Assembly: GCF_900961225.1 (NCBI RefSeq)
Contig: NZ_CAAHFN010000033.1
Location: 1-64,000 of the forward strand
Origin: Modicisalibacter radicis
GTDB lineage: Bacteria > Pseudomonadota > Gammaproteobacteria > Pseudomonadales > Halomonadaceae
Reading direction: 5' to 3'
DNA length: 64,000 nucleotides
Shown: positions 1 to 7,932 of the stretch, piece after piece
Position numbering within the stretch: position 1 is the first letter of the stretch
Layout: every line of letters begins with the position of its first letter
Translations under genes and position numbers: made by a program
The notes under the pieces: model-generated
Told to the model about the DNA's origin: nothing
What the model saw: the letters and a program-made list of their open reading frames with translations, nothing else
Databases searched by the model: none

Positions 1-47
1 GCCACCAGGTGCTTCACCGCACGCCGCTTCGCTTCGGGCGTCACCAC
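1..47 (-). CDS. IS3-family transposase OrfB, N-terminal fragment (runs off window)
   Basis: Overlapping the end of orfA in the -1 frame, the minus strand reads VVTPEAKRRAVKHLV from a GTG at 47. This is the familiar start of the OrfB/DDE integrase half of this IS3 group. The catalytic DDE core would lie beyond the left edge, so its intactness cannot be judged. Confidence 0.65.
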   Translation of the reverse strand, partial: MVTPEAKRRAVKHLV

Positions 48-307
48 TTTCCCGAAACGATCTCCTTGAGCGCGGCATTGTCGAGGGCGCTTTCCGCCAG
101 CAGCTTCTTCAGTCGGGCATTCTCGCTTTCCAGCTCGCGCAGGCGCTTGGCCTCCGAGACTTCCATACCGCTGTACTTGGCCTTCCAGCGGTAGATGGTC
201 TGCTCGGTCACGCCGTTCTGCCGGGCCAGCTCAGCGACCGAGACGCCGCGCTCGTTGGCCTTGAGGATGCTGATGATCTGCTCTTCGGTATGTCGGTTTC
301 GCTTCAT
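41..307 (-). CDS. IS3-family transposase OrfA (HTH protein)
   Basis: This 88-residue protein has an N-terminal helix-turn-helix (TEEQIISILKANERGVSVAE, then an EQTIYRWKAKYSG recognition helix). A leucine-zipper-like coiled coil (LRELESENARLKKLLAE) follows and normally dimerises the transposase. I chose the ATG at 307 because AGGAG precedes it at good spacing and the homologous MKR-start is typical; the open frame upstream runs into the IS end. The stop at 41-43 overlaps the start of orfB in the -1 frame, so a frameshift would join them. This is a mobile-element gene with no role in neighbouring host functions. Confidence 0.88.
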   Translation of the reverse strand: MKRNRHTEEQIISILKANERGVSVAELARQNGVTEQTIYRWKAKYSGMEVSEAKRLRELESENARLKKLLAESALDNAALKEIVSGKW

Positions 308-559
308 CGCGAGATCTCCTGCTATCAGGGTAAACGTAGCGGAAATCTCACATTGGCGGTGGACCGGTTTCTGGGGGAAGGTCAAAAGCCACCGTAGGAA
401 AGCTGAGAAGGTTTAGTGTGAGCGTAAAACCATACACGCATTTTTACACGAGATGACCTCCTTCCCCAGGATGCAGGCCGGCAACATCTCTACGACGCCC
501 AGAAAAGCGCAACCCCGGCACGCGGCCGTGGTTGCGAGTCCTGCGGCCGTTTGTCCGGC

Positions 560-1438
560 TCAGTTCACCGCGCCACCCGCCGCCAGCCATTCGTCGATCA
601 GCGCGCGATTGGCCTCGATCCACTGCCGCGCGCCGACGACCGGATCGCCGGCCTCCTCGATGCCCGCCATCAGGCTGCCCAGCGAGTCGTCATCCATCCG
701 CCAGGCGTCGAGTACCGCGGTCAGCCAGGGATCGTCCTCGGCGAAGCCCTTGCGCGAAAACCAGTGGATCGCCTCTTCGTCGCCGTAGATGTTTTGCGGG
801 TCATCGAGGTACTTGAGATCGTATTCGGCGAACGCCCAGTGCGGGCTCCACAGCGTCACGACCAGGGGCTCCTCGCGCCGATAGGCGTCGTCCAGCGCCG
901 CCATCATCGCCACTTCCGAACTGCTGAGCTGACGCATCGGCAACTGGTAGCGCTCGATGGCATCCTCGGTGAAACCCGAAATCGACGAACCGGGATCGAT
1001 CCCGACGATCGTCGGCTCGCCCTGATAGGCGAATTCATCGGCCCGCTCGGCCAGCTCGCCGATGCCGTCGACGTCCACGTACGCGGGCACCACCAGGCCC
1101 ATGCCGGCACCGTCGTACCAGACATCGTGGATCTCGAGGTCATCCTCGTAGGGTTCGACATAGTCGGCATCGGTGGCCGGCAGCCAGGTCTCCAGCGACA
1201 CGTCCAGATCGCCGCTGGCCACGCCGCTGAAGGCGACGCTCTTGCCGACGTTGGACAGTTCGACCCGGTAATTGTACGGCGCCTGCTCGAGCACCTGTTT
1301 CCACATGTTGGCGACGGCGATGTTCTCGGTCCAGTTGAGCGTGCCGACGACGATCCGCTTGTCGTCCTGCTGCGCCTGCGCGCCCATGCTGGTGGCCAGC
1401 ATCCCGGCGGCCAGTAGCGTTTGCCTCTTCCGTGACAT
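560..1438 (-). CDS. Glycine betaine/choline-type ABC transporter substrate-binding protein (ProX/OpuAC family)
   Basis: A 292-residue periplasmic binding protein of the OpuAC/ProX superfamily, which captures quaternary-ammonium osmolytes such as glycine betaine or choline. An N-terminal signal peptide (RKRQTLLAAGMLATSMGAQAQ) is followed by GTLNWTENIAVANMWKQVLE and WLPATDADYVEPYEDDLE, family-typical segments. Aromatic residues that could form a cation-binding box are present (LNWTE, ETWLP, LWSPHW). The ATG at 1438 has an AGGAG eight bases upstream; an ATG at 1444 is closer to it but spaced too tightly. No permease or ATPase gene is adjacent, so it is an orphan receptor here. Ligand identity is inferred from family only. 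Confidence 0.8.
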   Translation of the reverse strand: MSRKRQTLLAAGMLATSMGAQAQQDDKRIVVGTLNWTENIAVANMWKQVLEQAPYNYRVELSNVGKSVAFSGVASGDLDVSLETWLPATDADYVEPYEDDLEIHDVWYDGAGMGLVVPAYVDVDGIGELAERADEFAYQGEPTIVGIDPGSSISGFTEDAIERYQLPMRQLSSSEVAMMAALDDAYRREEPLVVTLWSPHWAFAEYDLKYLDDPQNIYGDEEAIHWFSRKGFAEDDPWLTAVLDAWRMDDDSLGSLMAGIEEAGDPVVGARQWIEANRALIDEWLAAGGAVN

Positions 1439-1493
1439 GATCATGGCTCCTCGTGGTGGGGTCACCACAACATACCATGGCGGCACTCGACGG

Positions 1494-2330
1494 CTATTCC
1501 ACGCTGATCTCATAGCCGGTGAACTTGCGCAGGTTGATCACCCCGGTGTCGAACATCAGGTATTGGCCCTTCATGCCCATCAGCGTGCCGCCGACGCTGG
1601 GTGTCTTGTCGAAGTTGTGCGAGACGACCTTGGTCGGCGGTTCGAGTACCGGGTAGTCGATGCGCGTCGGCTCGGCATCGAGGGTACGAATGGCGTCTGC
1701 GCCGAAGCGCTCGCGCAGCTCGGCCAGCCCCCCGGTCAACGCCGCGAACAACCGGTCACGTTCGGCGCACAGGTCGAGCGGCGCGATGCTGCCCTTGAGC
1801 ATCGCCCGCCAGTTGGTGCGATCGGCGACCAGATCCTTGAACAGCATCTCGACGAAGCCCGACTGCTGGCGGGTATCGACCTCGAGGATCGGCAACGCCT
1901 GAATCGCGCCCTGGTCGAGCCAGCGCGTCGGCAGTTGGGTATGCCGGGTGATGCCCACCTTGAGCCCCGAGGAGTTGGCCAGGTAGACCACGTGCGGCTG
2001 GAAGCAGTGCCGCTCGCCCCACTCTGGCTCGCGACAGGTACCGGCGAAATAGTGGCAGGTTTCCGGCTTGACGATGCAGGTGTCGCACTGCGCCAGGCGC
2101 TTGAAGCAGGGATAGCAGTGCCCCTGGCCGAAACTCTTGCGCGTCGCCCGCCCGCAATGGGTGCAGGCGATCGCCCCGCTGTGCACCAGCCGCAGCGACT
2201 GCCCGAGCCGCGCATTGAGGTCGAGGCGCGACTCGCCGGCGCGCAGCGCATATCGCGCCCGACCGGCGTCGTCCAGGGTGATCGCCATCTTGGTCAGGCA
2301 GCCTCCCTGGCGAACGATCAGTTCATCCAC
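1494..2330 (-). CDS. DUF2797 family protein (Cys-rich, GIY-YIG-like segment)
   Basis: A 278-residue DUF2797 protein of unknown function. A Cys/His-rich block near residues 55-107 (CTHCGRATRKSF, CYPCF, CDTC, CHYF, GTCREPEWGERHC) looks like one or two zinc-binding sites. Next comes HVVYLANSSGLKVGITR with a downstream TRWLDQGA, which resembles the core strands of a GIY-YIG nuclease domain. The GTG start at 2330 keeps the conserved N-terminal GGCLTKM part of the domain and has GAGGA upstream. It overlaps the 3' end of the YeaC-family gene by 13 bp, so the two are probably co-transcribed and translationally coupled. No function is proven for the family. Confidence 0.85.
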   Translation of the reverse strand: MDELIVRQGGCLTKMAITLDDAGRARYALRAGESRLDLNARLGQSLRLVHSGAIACTHCGRATRKSFGQGHCYPCFKRLAQCDTCIVKPETCHYFAGTCREPEWGERHCFQPHVVYLANSSGLKVGITRHTQLPTRWLDQGAIQALPILEVDTRQQSGFVEMLFKDLVADRTNWRAMLKGSIAPLDLCAERDRLFAALTGGLAELRERFGADAIRTLDAEPTRIDYPVLEPPTKVVSHNFDKTPSVGGTLMGMKGQYLMFDTGVINLRKFTGYEISVE

Positions 2331-2578
2331 TTGATGCTGTCCTCGTCACTTGCGGCCTGACTCTTGCAGCTGCCCTGCATATAGCCCACACGCTCGTGCT
2401 CGGGCACGTTGTGCGCGATCTCGTAACGCATCACCGCTTCCAGGCAGAGCTCGGTCTGCTCGTCGCTGAGGCGCTGGCCGTCGGGCCACTTGCGCAGCGC
2501 CACGGCCTGCTTGAGGCTGTCGTAGATCGTCGGCGTCATCTGCTGGATCATGCGTTCGAAGGTCATCTCATTCATCAT
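2318..2578 (-). CDS. YeaC family protein (DUF1315)
   Basis: An 86-residue protein matching the YeaC/DUF1315 family in length and pattern (MTPTIYDSLKQAVALRKWPDGQRLSDEQTELCLEAVMRYE, read in parts). The family has no established function. It is predicted soluble and mostly helical, with no signal peptide. It heads a two-gene unit with the DUF2797 gene, which overlaps its last codons. An internal in-frame ATG (third residue of MMNEM) is an alternative start. Confidence 0.85.
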   Translation of the reverse strand: MMNEMTFERMIQQMTPTIYDSLKQAVALRKWPDGQRLSDEQTELCLEAVMRYEIAHNVPEHERVGYMQGSCKSQAASDEDSIKWMN

Positions 2579-2650
2579 AGGCTCCGAAGAAATAGCCGGT
2601 ACGTACTCGCGAGTGCCCTGGCCCGTCGGCCGAGGGGCACTCGCTGGATT

Positions 2651-3496
2651 TCACTGGGATCTTGCCCGCCAGCTGGCCAGCCAGCCACACGCCAGGCCCA
2701 GCAGCAGCCCCCCCAGGTGCGCTTCGTTGGCGACGTTGCCGAAGCCCACCGGCGCGGCCAAGTCGGTCATGGTGAAGACCATCCACCCGAGCATGAAGAC
2801 CACCAGCATGGTAGGCACGAAAAAACCGCTCTGGGGCACCCGCCGCGACATCAGCCAGACGTAACCGAGCAGCGCGTAGTCGACGCCGGACATGCCGCCG
2901 AACAGCACCGTCCCGGTGGCGTACTGCGCGAGATTGGAGCCCACCGCGCTGATCGCGACCACCCAGGCCAGCCGGGCGCTGCCATGCAGGCTCTCGACCT
3001 GGCGGCCGAAGTACCATAACCACAGCATGTTGAAGATCAGGTGCATCCAGCCGAAGTGCAAAAAGGCCGGCGACAGCAGTCGCCAGACCTGGCCGCCGGC
3101 CAGGCTGTCGGCCAGCGAGCCGACGTTCAGGCTGTTGCCGACCACGCTCACCGGAACGATGGTCAGCCAGGCGACGACCCGGTCGCCGAGCAGCGCCATC
3201 AGCGCGAAGACCACCAGGCAGAGCGCCAGCAACCCGGCCGCCAGCGGCGCTTCGGCCAGCGCACCGCGCCGCCAACTGGCGGCGACAGGTGGCGGATCGT
3301 CGTCCTGAACGAGGGGGTCGCCACGCTGCCAGCGCTCGATGATCTGCATCATCTGCGCGTGCTGGCGCGGGTCGGCCAGCCAGAGTACCTGGGCATCGCC
3401 CTCCTCGCTGAAGCGATGGCCGATGCGTTGTGCCCAGAGCGCCTTGCGCAGGGCCCGGGTATCGATTCCGCGGGGGATCATCAGCACCTTGTGCAT
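2651..3496 (-). CDS. glpG: Rhomboid-family intramembrane serine protease (GlpG-like)
   Basis: A 281-residue rhomboid protease. Residues 1-70 form a cytosolic domain like that of GlpG (VLWLADPRQHAQMMQIIERW). Six hydrophobic segments follow from about residue 85. The catalytic dyad is visible as Ser203 in GMSG and His260 in NEAHLGG. The oxyanion residues appear as His152 and Asn156 (HLIFN), matching H150/N154/S201/H254 of E. coli GlpG in spacing. It cleaves transmembrane substrates within the inner membrane. Unlike in enterobacteria, it is not next to glpE or glpR. The ATG at 3496 gives the family length. Confidence 0.92.
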   Translation of the reverse strand: MHKVLMIPRGIDTRALRKALWAQRIGHRFSEEGDAQVLWLADPRQHAQMMQIIERWQRGDPLVQDDDPPPVAASWRRGALAEAPLAAGLLALCLVVFALMALLGDRVVAWLTIVPVSVVGNSLNVGSLADSLAGGQVWRLLSPAFLHFGWMHLIFNMLWLWYFGRQVESLHGSARLAWVVAISAVGSNLAQYATGTVLFGGMSGVDYALLGYVWLMSRRVPQSGFFVPTMLVVFMLGWMVFTMTDLAAPVGFGNVANEAHLGGLLLGLACGWLASWRARSQ

Positions 3497-3591
3497 GGTC
3501 GGTCCTTATCTTCCTGGCCAAGAGCCTTGTGGCCGGGTCCCGGCTCGGGCTTCCAGTGCAGCGCGGGCATTGACACGTGACATGAACACGC

Positions 3592-3625
3592 AAAAAGAAA
3601 AGTCCGGCGGAGGGGGCCGCCGGAC
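3592..3625 (-). terminator. Rho-independent terminator of the phosphatase gene
   Basis: A perfect 9-bp stem (GTCCGGCGG / CCGCCGGAC, 3602-3625, six-base loop) is followed on the minus strand by TTTTCTTTTTG. It lies about 100 bp downstream of the metallophosphoesterase stop codon and closes the nadK-phosphatase unit. Confidence 0.88.
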
Positions 3626-3722
3626 AATAAGCAAGGGATCATTCAAGGGAACACTCACTCTGACGGCCGCCTCGGGAACAAGTTTCATGCGGTGGCAAAA
3701 AAATATGTAACGAATTGTAGCA

Positions 3723-4730
3723 TCAGGAGTCCAGGTCGAGGTCCCAGGGCTGGGGGCGGGCACGCTCCTCGCGGGGAACACGCAACCAGACGAACTTGTC
3801 GGCGTTCAGGGTCGCCTCGCCATCCCAGCGATAGGCGACCAGACGACCGAACTTGACCGCGCTGTAGTCGAGACAGGCAATGTTCGGGGCCGGCAGCGCC
3901 GGCACCCCTTCGCACCAGTAATGTCCCAGGAACAGCGGGCACTGCTCCGGCCCGTAATACGGCAACTGGGCACGCTCGGCGCTCGACAACCGCCGCAGCT
4001 CCAGGTCCCCGGGGAGGTTGTCGGGCTGAAACACCACGTCACCGTAGGTCTGCGGATCGCAGGCCCAGAAATGGGCGCGGAAGGTACGCCGGGTGAAGCC
4101 GTCCCCGGAGTGTATCTCGGTACCCTCGGGCAGATTCAGATGGACGCCGCGGGTCAGCCGCTCGAGTACCCGGGAGGCAAAGCTTCCGGCGTACGCGGAT
4201 TCCTGCAGAAAGGCCGTGTCGATGCGACCCTCGGGATAGGCGGCGCGAAAGCGCTCGATCAGTGCCGCGTCCCAGCAGGCATGAACCACCCGCAGACCGT
4301 CGCGCTCGAGCAGTAGCGGAACCTCCATGAGCCAGGCCAGCGTGTCGTCCCACTCGGCAGGATGGTCGCGGTACTGCTCGAGGGTCTCGCGAATGACCCG
4401 GTTGTGCCGCGGCGTATGCTCGCGCAGCCACTCACAACCGGCGCCGGGGGGGCAGCGCTGGTAGTAGGCCAGCGCATTGATCTCGTGATTGCCCATCACG
4501 ATGAACGCCTCGCCGGACTCCACCATGCGCCGCGCGATCGACACCGCCAGGCGAATCCGCGGACCGCGGTCGATCAGGTCACCGAGGAAGATCACCTTGC
4601 GGCGCAGATGGCGATAGACGCCGCCGGTGAGGTGATAGCCGAGTTTTTCCAGCAGCGCGCCCAGCGTCGCGCCGCAGCCATGCACATCGCCGATCAGGTC
4701 GTAACCGTCGATACCGCCGGTCATGTTCAT
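3723..4730 (-). CDS. Calcineurin-like metallophosphoesterase (PrpE/ApaH-type)
   Basis: A 335-residue protein phosphatase-type metallophosphoesterase. The metal-binding signatures are in order near the N-terminus: GDVHGC (DxH), GDLIDRGP (GDxxDRG) and GNHE (GNH[ED]), with later His residues in VVHACWD and FLGHYWCEG. Relatives act on protein phosphates, diadenosine tetraphosphate or related nucleotides; the substrate here is not predictable from sequence. The ATG at 4730 has GGGGAG upstream and sits one base from the nadK stop, so the gene is the second member of a nadK operon. A strong terminator follows at 3592-3625. Confidence 0.83.
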   Translation of the reverse strand: MNMTGGIDGYDLIGDVHGCGATLGALLEKLGYHLTGGVYRHLRRKVIFLGDLIDRGPRIRLAVSIARRMVESGEAFIVMGNHEINALAYYQRCPPGAGCEWLREHTPRHNRVIRETLEQYRDHPAEWDDTLAWLMEVPLLLERDGLRVVHACWDAALIERFRAAYPEGRIDTAFLQESAYAGSFASRVLERLTRGVHLNLPEGTEIHSGDGFTRRTFRAHFWACDPQTYGDVVFQPDNLPGDLELRRLSSAERAQLPYYGPEQCPLFLGHYWCEGVPALPAPNIACLDYSAVKFGRLVAYRWDGEATLNADKFVWLRVPREERARPQPWDLDLDS

Positions 4731-4731
4731 G

Positions 4732-5613
4732 TCACTCCCCCAGCCGGCTGCTCCAGCCGAGTTTGCTGCGGCAGATCTCGTAGTAATTGTGACCGCGCGG
4801 GTGGATCAGCGTCAGGCGTTGCGCCTTTCGCCGCACATGAAGGATGTCGCCGGGCTTGGAGACCACCTGGGTCTGACCGTCGCAGCTGACGTGCGGATAG
4901 GCTTCGTTGGTCTCGCCGATATGGATCTTGATCTCGCTGGCGGCGTCGACCACGATCGGCCGGCTCGACAGCGTGTGTGGGAACATTGGCACCAGGGTGA
5001 TCGCCTCGAGCCCGGGGTGCACGATCGGCCCGCCGCCGGACAGCGCATAAGCCGTGGAACCGGTGGGCGTGGCCATGATCAGCCCGTCGGCACGCTGGCT
5101 GTAGACGAAAAGACCATCGATGAACAGTTCGAACTCGATCATCTGCACCGCCTTGCCGGGGTGCACCACCACGTCGTTCAGCGCGTCGGACGCCCCGATC
5201 AGCGAGCCCTCGCGATACACCTCGGCGTCGAGCAAAAAGCGCTGCTCGGTCTCGTAGTCACCGGCCAGCACCTCGCCGACCTTTTCCTCGACCTCGTCGG
5301 GCAGGATATCGGTCAGAAAGCCCAGCCGGCCGCGATTGATGCCCAGCACCGGCGTACCGCTACGGCACAGTGCGCGACCCGCGCCAAGCATGCTGCCGTC
5401 GCCGCCGATCACGATCACCAGATCGCAGAGCTCGCCGAGACGACTGCGGCTGGCTTCCTGCTGTCCATGCGCGTCCAGTCCGCTGGCGGTACGATCCTCG
5501 ATGATGACATGATGGCCGCGTGCGCCCAGAAAGCGGATCAGCCGGCGTAGCGTCTCGACCACGCTGGCGCTGCCGAGACGGCCGATCAGACCGATGTTCT
5601 TGAAAGGTTCCAT
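4732..5613 (-). CDS. nadK: NAD kinase
   Basis: A 293-residue NAD(+) kinase that makes NADP(+) from NAD(+) and ATP in the cytosol. The GGDGSMLGAGR nucleotide motif lies near residue 70. NDVVVHPG and the glycine-rich TPTGSTAYALSGGGPIVHP follow, which together identify the family; length matches the usual 290-300 residues. The ATG at 5613 (MEPFKNIGLIGR) has GGGAG five bases upstream; the longer open frame has no such site. It is divergent from the DUF1853 gene, so the 97-bp gap must contain both promoters. The phosphatase gene starts immediately after its stop. Confidence 0.95.
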   Translation of the reverse strand: MEPFKNIGLIGRLGSASVVETLRRLIRFLGARGHHVIIEDRTASGLDAHGQQEASRSRLGELCDLVIVIGGDGSMLGAGRALCRSGTPVLGINRGRLGFLTDILPDEVEEKVGEVLAGDYETEQRFLLDAEVYREGSLIGASDALNDVVVHPGKAVQMIEFELFIDGLFVYSQRADGLIMATPTGSTAYALSGGGPIVHPGLEAITLVPMFPHTLSSRPIVVDAASEIKIHIGETNEAYPHVSCDGQTQVVSKPGDILHVRRKAQRLTLIHPRGHNYYEICRSKLGWSSRLGE

Positions 5614-5710
5614 GGGCGCTCCCAGCCACGTCGAGCCGGCTATTATGGGGGCTCGACAGGGCCCGGGCAAACCGCGCCGCCATTCGCCGCAGCCTGCCAT
5701 GAGGTACGTC

Positions 5711-6697
5711 ATGCCCCGCACCGATCGGCCCGAGCGCGCATTCGACGACTACCGGCATCCACTGGTACGCGACCTGGCCTGGCTGCTCGAGGCCCCCGAC
5801 CTGTTGGTCACCGCCTACCCCGGCCGCCCCACGCTCGACGAGCTGGGGCTGGCCGATCCCGAACGCAGGACCGCCTGGCTCGACGCGCTCGAACGCGACC
5901 CGACCGCGCTCGAAGCGGCACTCGATACGCGCCGCGCCGTTCGCCTGGGGCTGTATCACGAGGCGCTGTGGCATTTCCTGCTGGCCCGCGCACCGGGCAC
6001 CCGCCTGCTGGCCGCCAACCTGGCGGTCCATGACGCGCGCGGGGCCACGCTGGGCGAGCTCGACCTCATCTACGCCGCGCGTGACGGCGGTCCCCCCATC
6101 CATCTCGAACTGGCCATCAAGTACTATCTGGGCCTGCCCGACGGCCCCGGCCCGCGCCACGATGCGGCGCGCTGGATCGGTCCTGGCTGTGCCGATTCGC
6201 TGGCCGTCAAGCGGCAACGCTCGCTGGGCCACCAGTTGCCGCTGGCCCACCGTCCCGAAGCCGCCGCGCTGCATGAACGTTACGGCGCAGCGCCACCCGG
6301 CCGCCCTCTCGAACAACGCCTGGCGATTCTCGGCGTGCTGTTTCGTCCCTGGTCCGACACCCCCTCGCCGCTGCCGCTGCCCCAGGGACATCATGCCGGC
6401 GCCCTGGTCGGCGAATGGCTGTACCGTCGCGACTGGCCAGCCTTCTGCGCCACGCTCGAGGCCGCGAGGCCGCCCCGCGGGGCATTCCTCGACAAGCCGC
6501 ACTGGCTGGCCCCGCCACCCGCTAGCGCCCTGCTGCCGCTGGCCGAGCTGACCCAGCGGCTCGATGCGCACTTCGCTGCGCGTGGCATGCCGCGTCAACT
6601 GATCCTGCACGAAGCGAACGGGGCCTATCGGCGGCTGTTCGTGGTGGCGGACGACTGGCCGCGGGCGATTCCTCTCCCGCCGAGAGCGCGGTCATGA
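5711..6697 (+). CDS. DUF1853 family protein (PD-(D/E)XK-like fold)
   Basis: A 328-residue DUF1853 protein that starts with the typical HPLVRDLAWLLEAPDLL. The segment GELDLIY followed by HLELAIKYYLG has the E/D...ExK spacing of a PD-(D/E)XK nuclease core, as noted for this family. No experimental function is established. The ATG at 5711 has GAGG at eight bases and starts just before the conserved domain. It is divergent from nadK. The last codons are followed within about 10 bp by the MerR-type promoter of the next gene, so the permease is separately controlled. Confidence 0.82.
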   Translation: MPRTDRPERAFDDYRHPLVRDLAWLLEAPDLLVTAYPGRPTLDELGLADPERRTAWLDALERDPTALEAALDTRRAVRLGLYHEALWHFLLARAPGTRLLAANLAVHDARGATLGELDLIYAARDGGPPIHLELAIKYYLGLPDGPGPRHDAARWIGPGCADSLAVKRQRSLGHQLPLAHRPEAAALHERYGAAPPGRPLEQRLAILGVLFRPWSDTPSPLPLPQGHHAGALVGEWLYRRDWPAFCATLEAARPPRGAFLDKPHWLAPPPASALLPLAELTQRLDAHFAARGMPRQLILHEANGAYRRLFVVADDWPRAIPLPPRARS

Positions 6698-6707
6698 TGG
6701 ACGGCAC

Positions 6708-6739
6708 TTGACCCTGTAGTGCACTCCAGGGTTTAGACT
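6708..6739 (+). promoter_or_regulatory. MerR-type metal-responsive promoter/operator
   Basis: TTGACC (-35, 6708-6713) and TAGACT (-10, 6734-6739) are separated by an over-long 20-bp spacer. The spacer is almost filled by a dyad (6711-6732): half-sites ACCCTGTAGTG and CACTCCAGGGT match at 10 of 11 positions. An elongated 19-20-bp spacer with ACCCTnTAG...CAGGGT symmetry is the hallmark of promoters controlled by MerR metal sensors (ZntR, CadR/PbrR, CueR types). It drives the metal-efflux permease that starts 36 bp downstream. No MerR gene is in the window. Confidence 0.85.
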
Positions 6740-6775
6740 CGTACCATCGATTCATCTTGTCGGGGCGAGTGCACA

Positions 6776-7900
6776 GTGACCTATCTCGATTACTTCTCCC
6801 AATGGCTGAGCGCCTTCTGGCACCTGTGGCTGGACGCCGCCCCCTGGCTGCTGCTGGGGCTGGTGGTGGCGGGGTTGATGCAGGCCTTGCTGGATGCCAA
6901 CCGGCTGGCCCGCCACCTGGGCGGCGAAGGGCTCTGGCCCAGCGTCAAGGCGGCGCTGCTCGGTGCGCCGTTGCCGTTGTGCTCCTGCGGGGTCATCCCC
7001 GCCGCGCTGGGCCTGCGCCGCAGTGGCGCCTCGCGCGGTTCGACGGCCTCGTTTCTGATCGCCACGCCGGAGACCGGGGTCGATTCGATCGCCCTGTCCT
7101 ACGCCCTGCTGGGCCCGTTGCTGACGATCGTTCGCCCCGTCGCGGCGATCGTCAGCGCGATCACCGCCGGCGTGCTGACCAGCGTCAGTGAGCCGCGCGC
7201 GGCCAGCTCGCTGAGCGCCTCGGCCGTCGCGACCGACACCGCCCCACGGGCCAGCGGATCCGCTTGCTGTTCGAGCGCCGGTTGCGAGGCCCGCCAGCCG
7301 GCACGCCCGCCGTTGACCCGGCGCCTGCTGGCAGGCCAACGCAGCGCCTTCGGCGAGCTGTTCGGCGACCTGGCCGGCTGGCTGCTGGTCGGCCTGGCCC
7401 TGGCCGCCGCGGTCACCGCGTTCCTGCCCGAGAGTTTCCTGACCCGCTTCGGCGACGGCCTGCCGGCGATGCTGGTGATGGCGTTGATCGGGGTACCGAT
7501 GTACATCTGCGCCTCGGCCTCGACGCCGCTCGCCGCCGGCCTGCTGCTGGCCGGCGTGTCGCCGGGGGCGGTGCTGGTGTTCCTGCTCGCCGGGCCGGCC
7601 ACCAACATCGCCACGCTGGGGATCGTGCGCCGCGAACTGGGTACACGCACGCTGGGGATCTACCTGGCCAGCGTGATCGGCGTGGCGATCGCCTTCGGCT
7701 ACCTGACCAACGCGCTGGCCGGCGTCTGGGACCTCGATGTGCAAGCCGAACTGGCCGCCAGCGGCGAATTGCTGCCGGACTGGTTGACGCTGGTCGCCGC
7801 GGCCATCCTCGCCGCGCTCACGCTGGGCTGGTTCGGGCGTGCCTGGCTGGCGACGCGCCGCCGTCCGGCCGCCGCTGGCTGCGACGACGGCTGCTGCTGA
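6776..7900 (+). CDS. SO_0444-like Cu/Zn efflux permease (ArsP_1/PF03773 family)
   Basis: A 374-residue inner-membrane permease with about eight hydrophobic segments. The APLPLCSCGVIP motif near residue 62 and MYICASASTPLAAGLL near residue 242 are the conserved cysteine-bearing repeats of the family. A hydrophilic central loop has extra thiols (SACCSSAGCEA), and the protein ends CDDGCC, suggesting soft-metal capture. Relatives named SO_0444 are implicated in Cu/Zn efflux. Translation starts at GTG 6776, placed by its distance from the promoter and the immediate onset of the domain. The MerR-type promoter directly upstream supports metal-induced expression. Which metal is unknown. Confidence 0.82.
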   Translation: MTYLDYFSQWLSAFWHLWLDAAPWLLLGLVVAGLMQALLDANRLARHLGGEGLWPSVKAALLGAPLPLCSCGVIPAALGLRRSGASRGSTASFLIATPETGVDSIALSYALLGPLLTIVRPVAAIVSAITAGVLTSVSEPRAASSLSASAVATDTAPRASGSACCSSAGCEARQPARPPLTRRLLAGQRSAFGELFGDLAGWLLVGLALAAAVTAFLPESFLTRFGDGLPAMLVMALIGVPMYICASASTPLAAGLLLAGVSPGAVLVFLLAGPATNIATLGIVRRELGTRTLGIYLASVIGVAIAFGYLTNALAGVWDLDVQAELAASGELLPDWLTLVAAAILAALTLGWFGRAWLATRRRPAAAGCDDGCC

Positions 7901-7932
7901 TCGGCCACTCCTGGCTGGTGGGTGGCACTATC

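Larger units (their letters stand above)
1..384 (-). mobile_element. IS3-family insertion sequence, partial (one end plus orfA)
   Basis: The left edge of the window lies inside an IS3-family element read on the minus strand. It contains a complete orfA and the first codons of orfB in the -1 frame, the usual IS3 arrangement that yields a frameshifted OrfAB transposase. The likely outer end is near 384, where the minus strand begins TGACCTTCCCCCAG; IS3 elements commonly start with TGA or TG. The other end, and so the inverted repeat and target duplication, lies outside the window. The exact boundary is therefore inferred. Confidence 0.75.

Noticed and set aside
2568-3593. Long minus-strand frame overlapping the rhomboid gene
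   Set aside because: Out of frame with a clear rhomboid protease that keeps catalytic Ser and His; the composition is low-complexity Arg/Ala/Gly typical of shadow frames.
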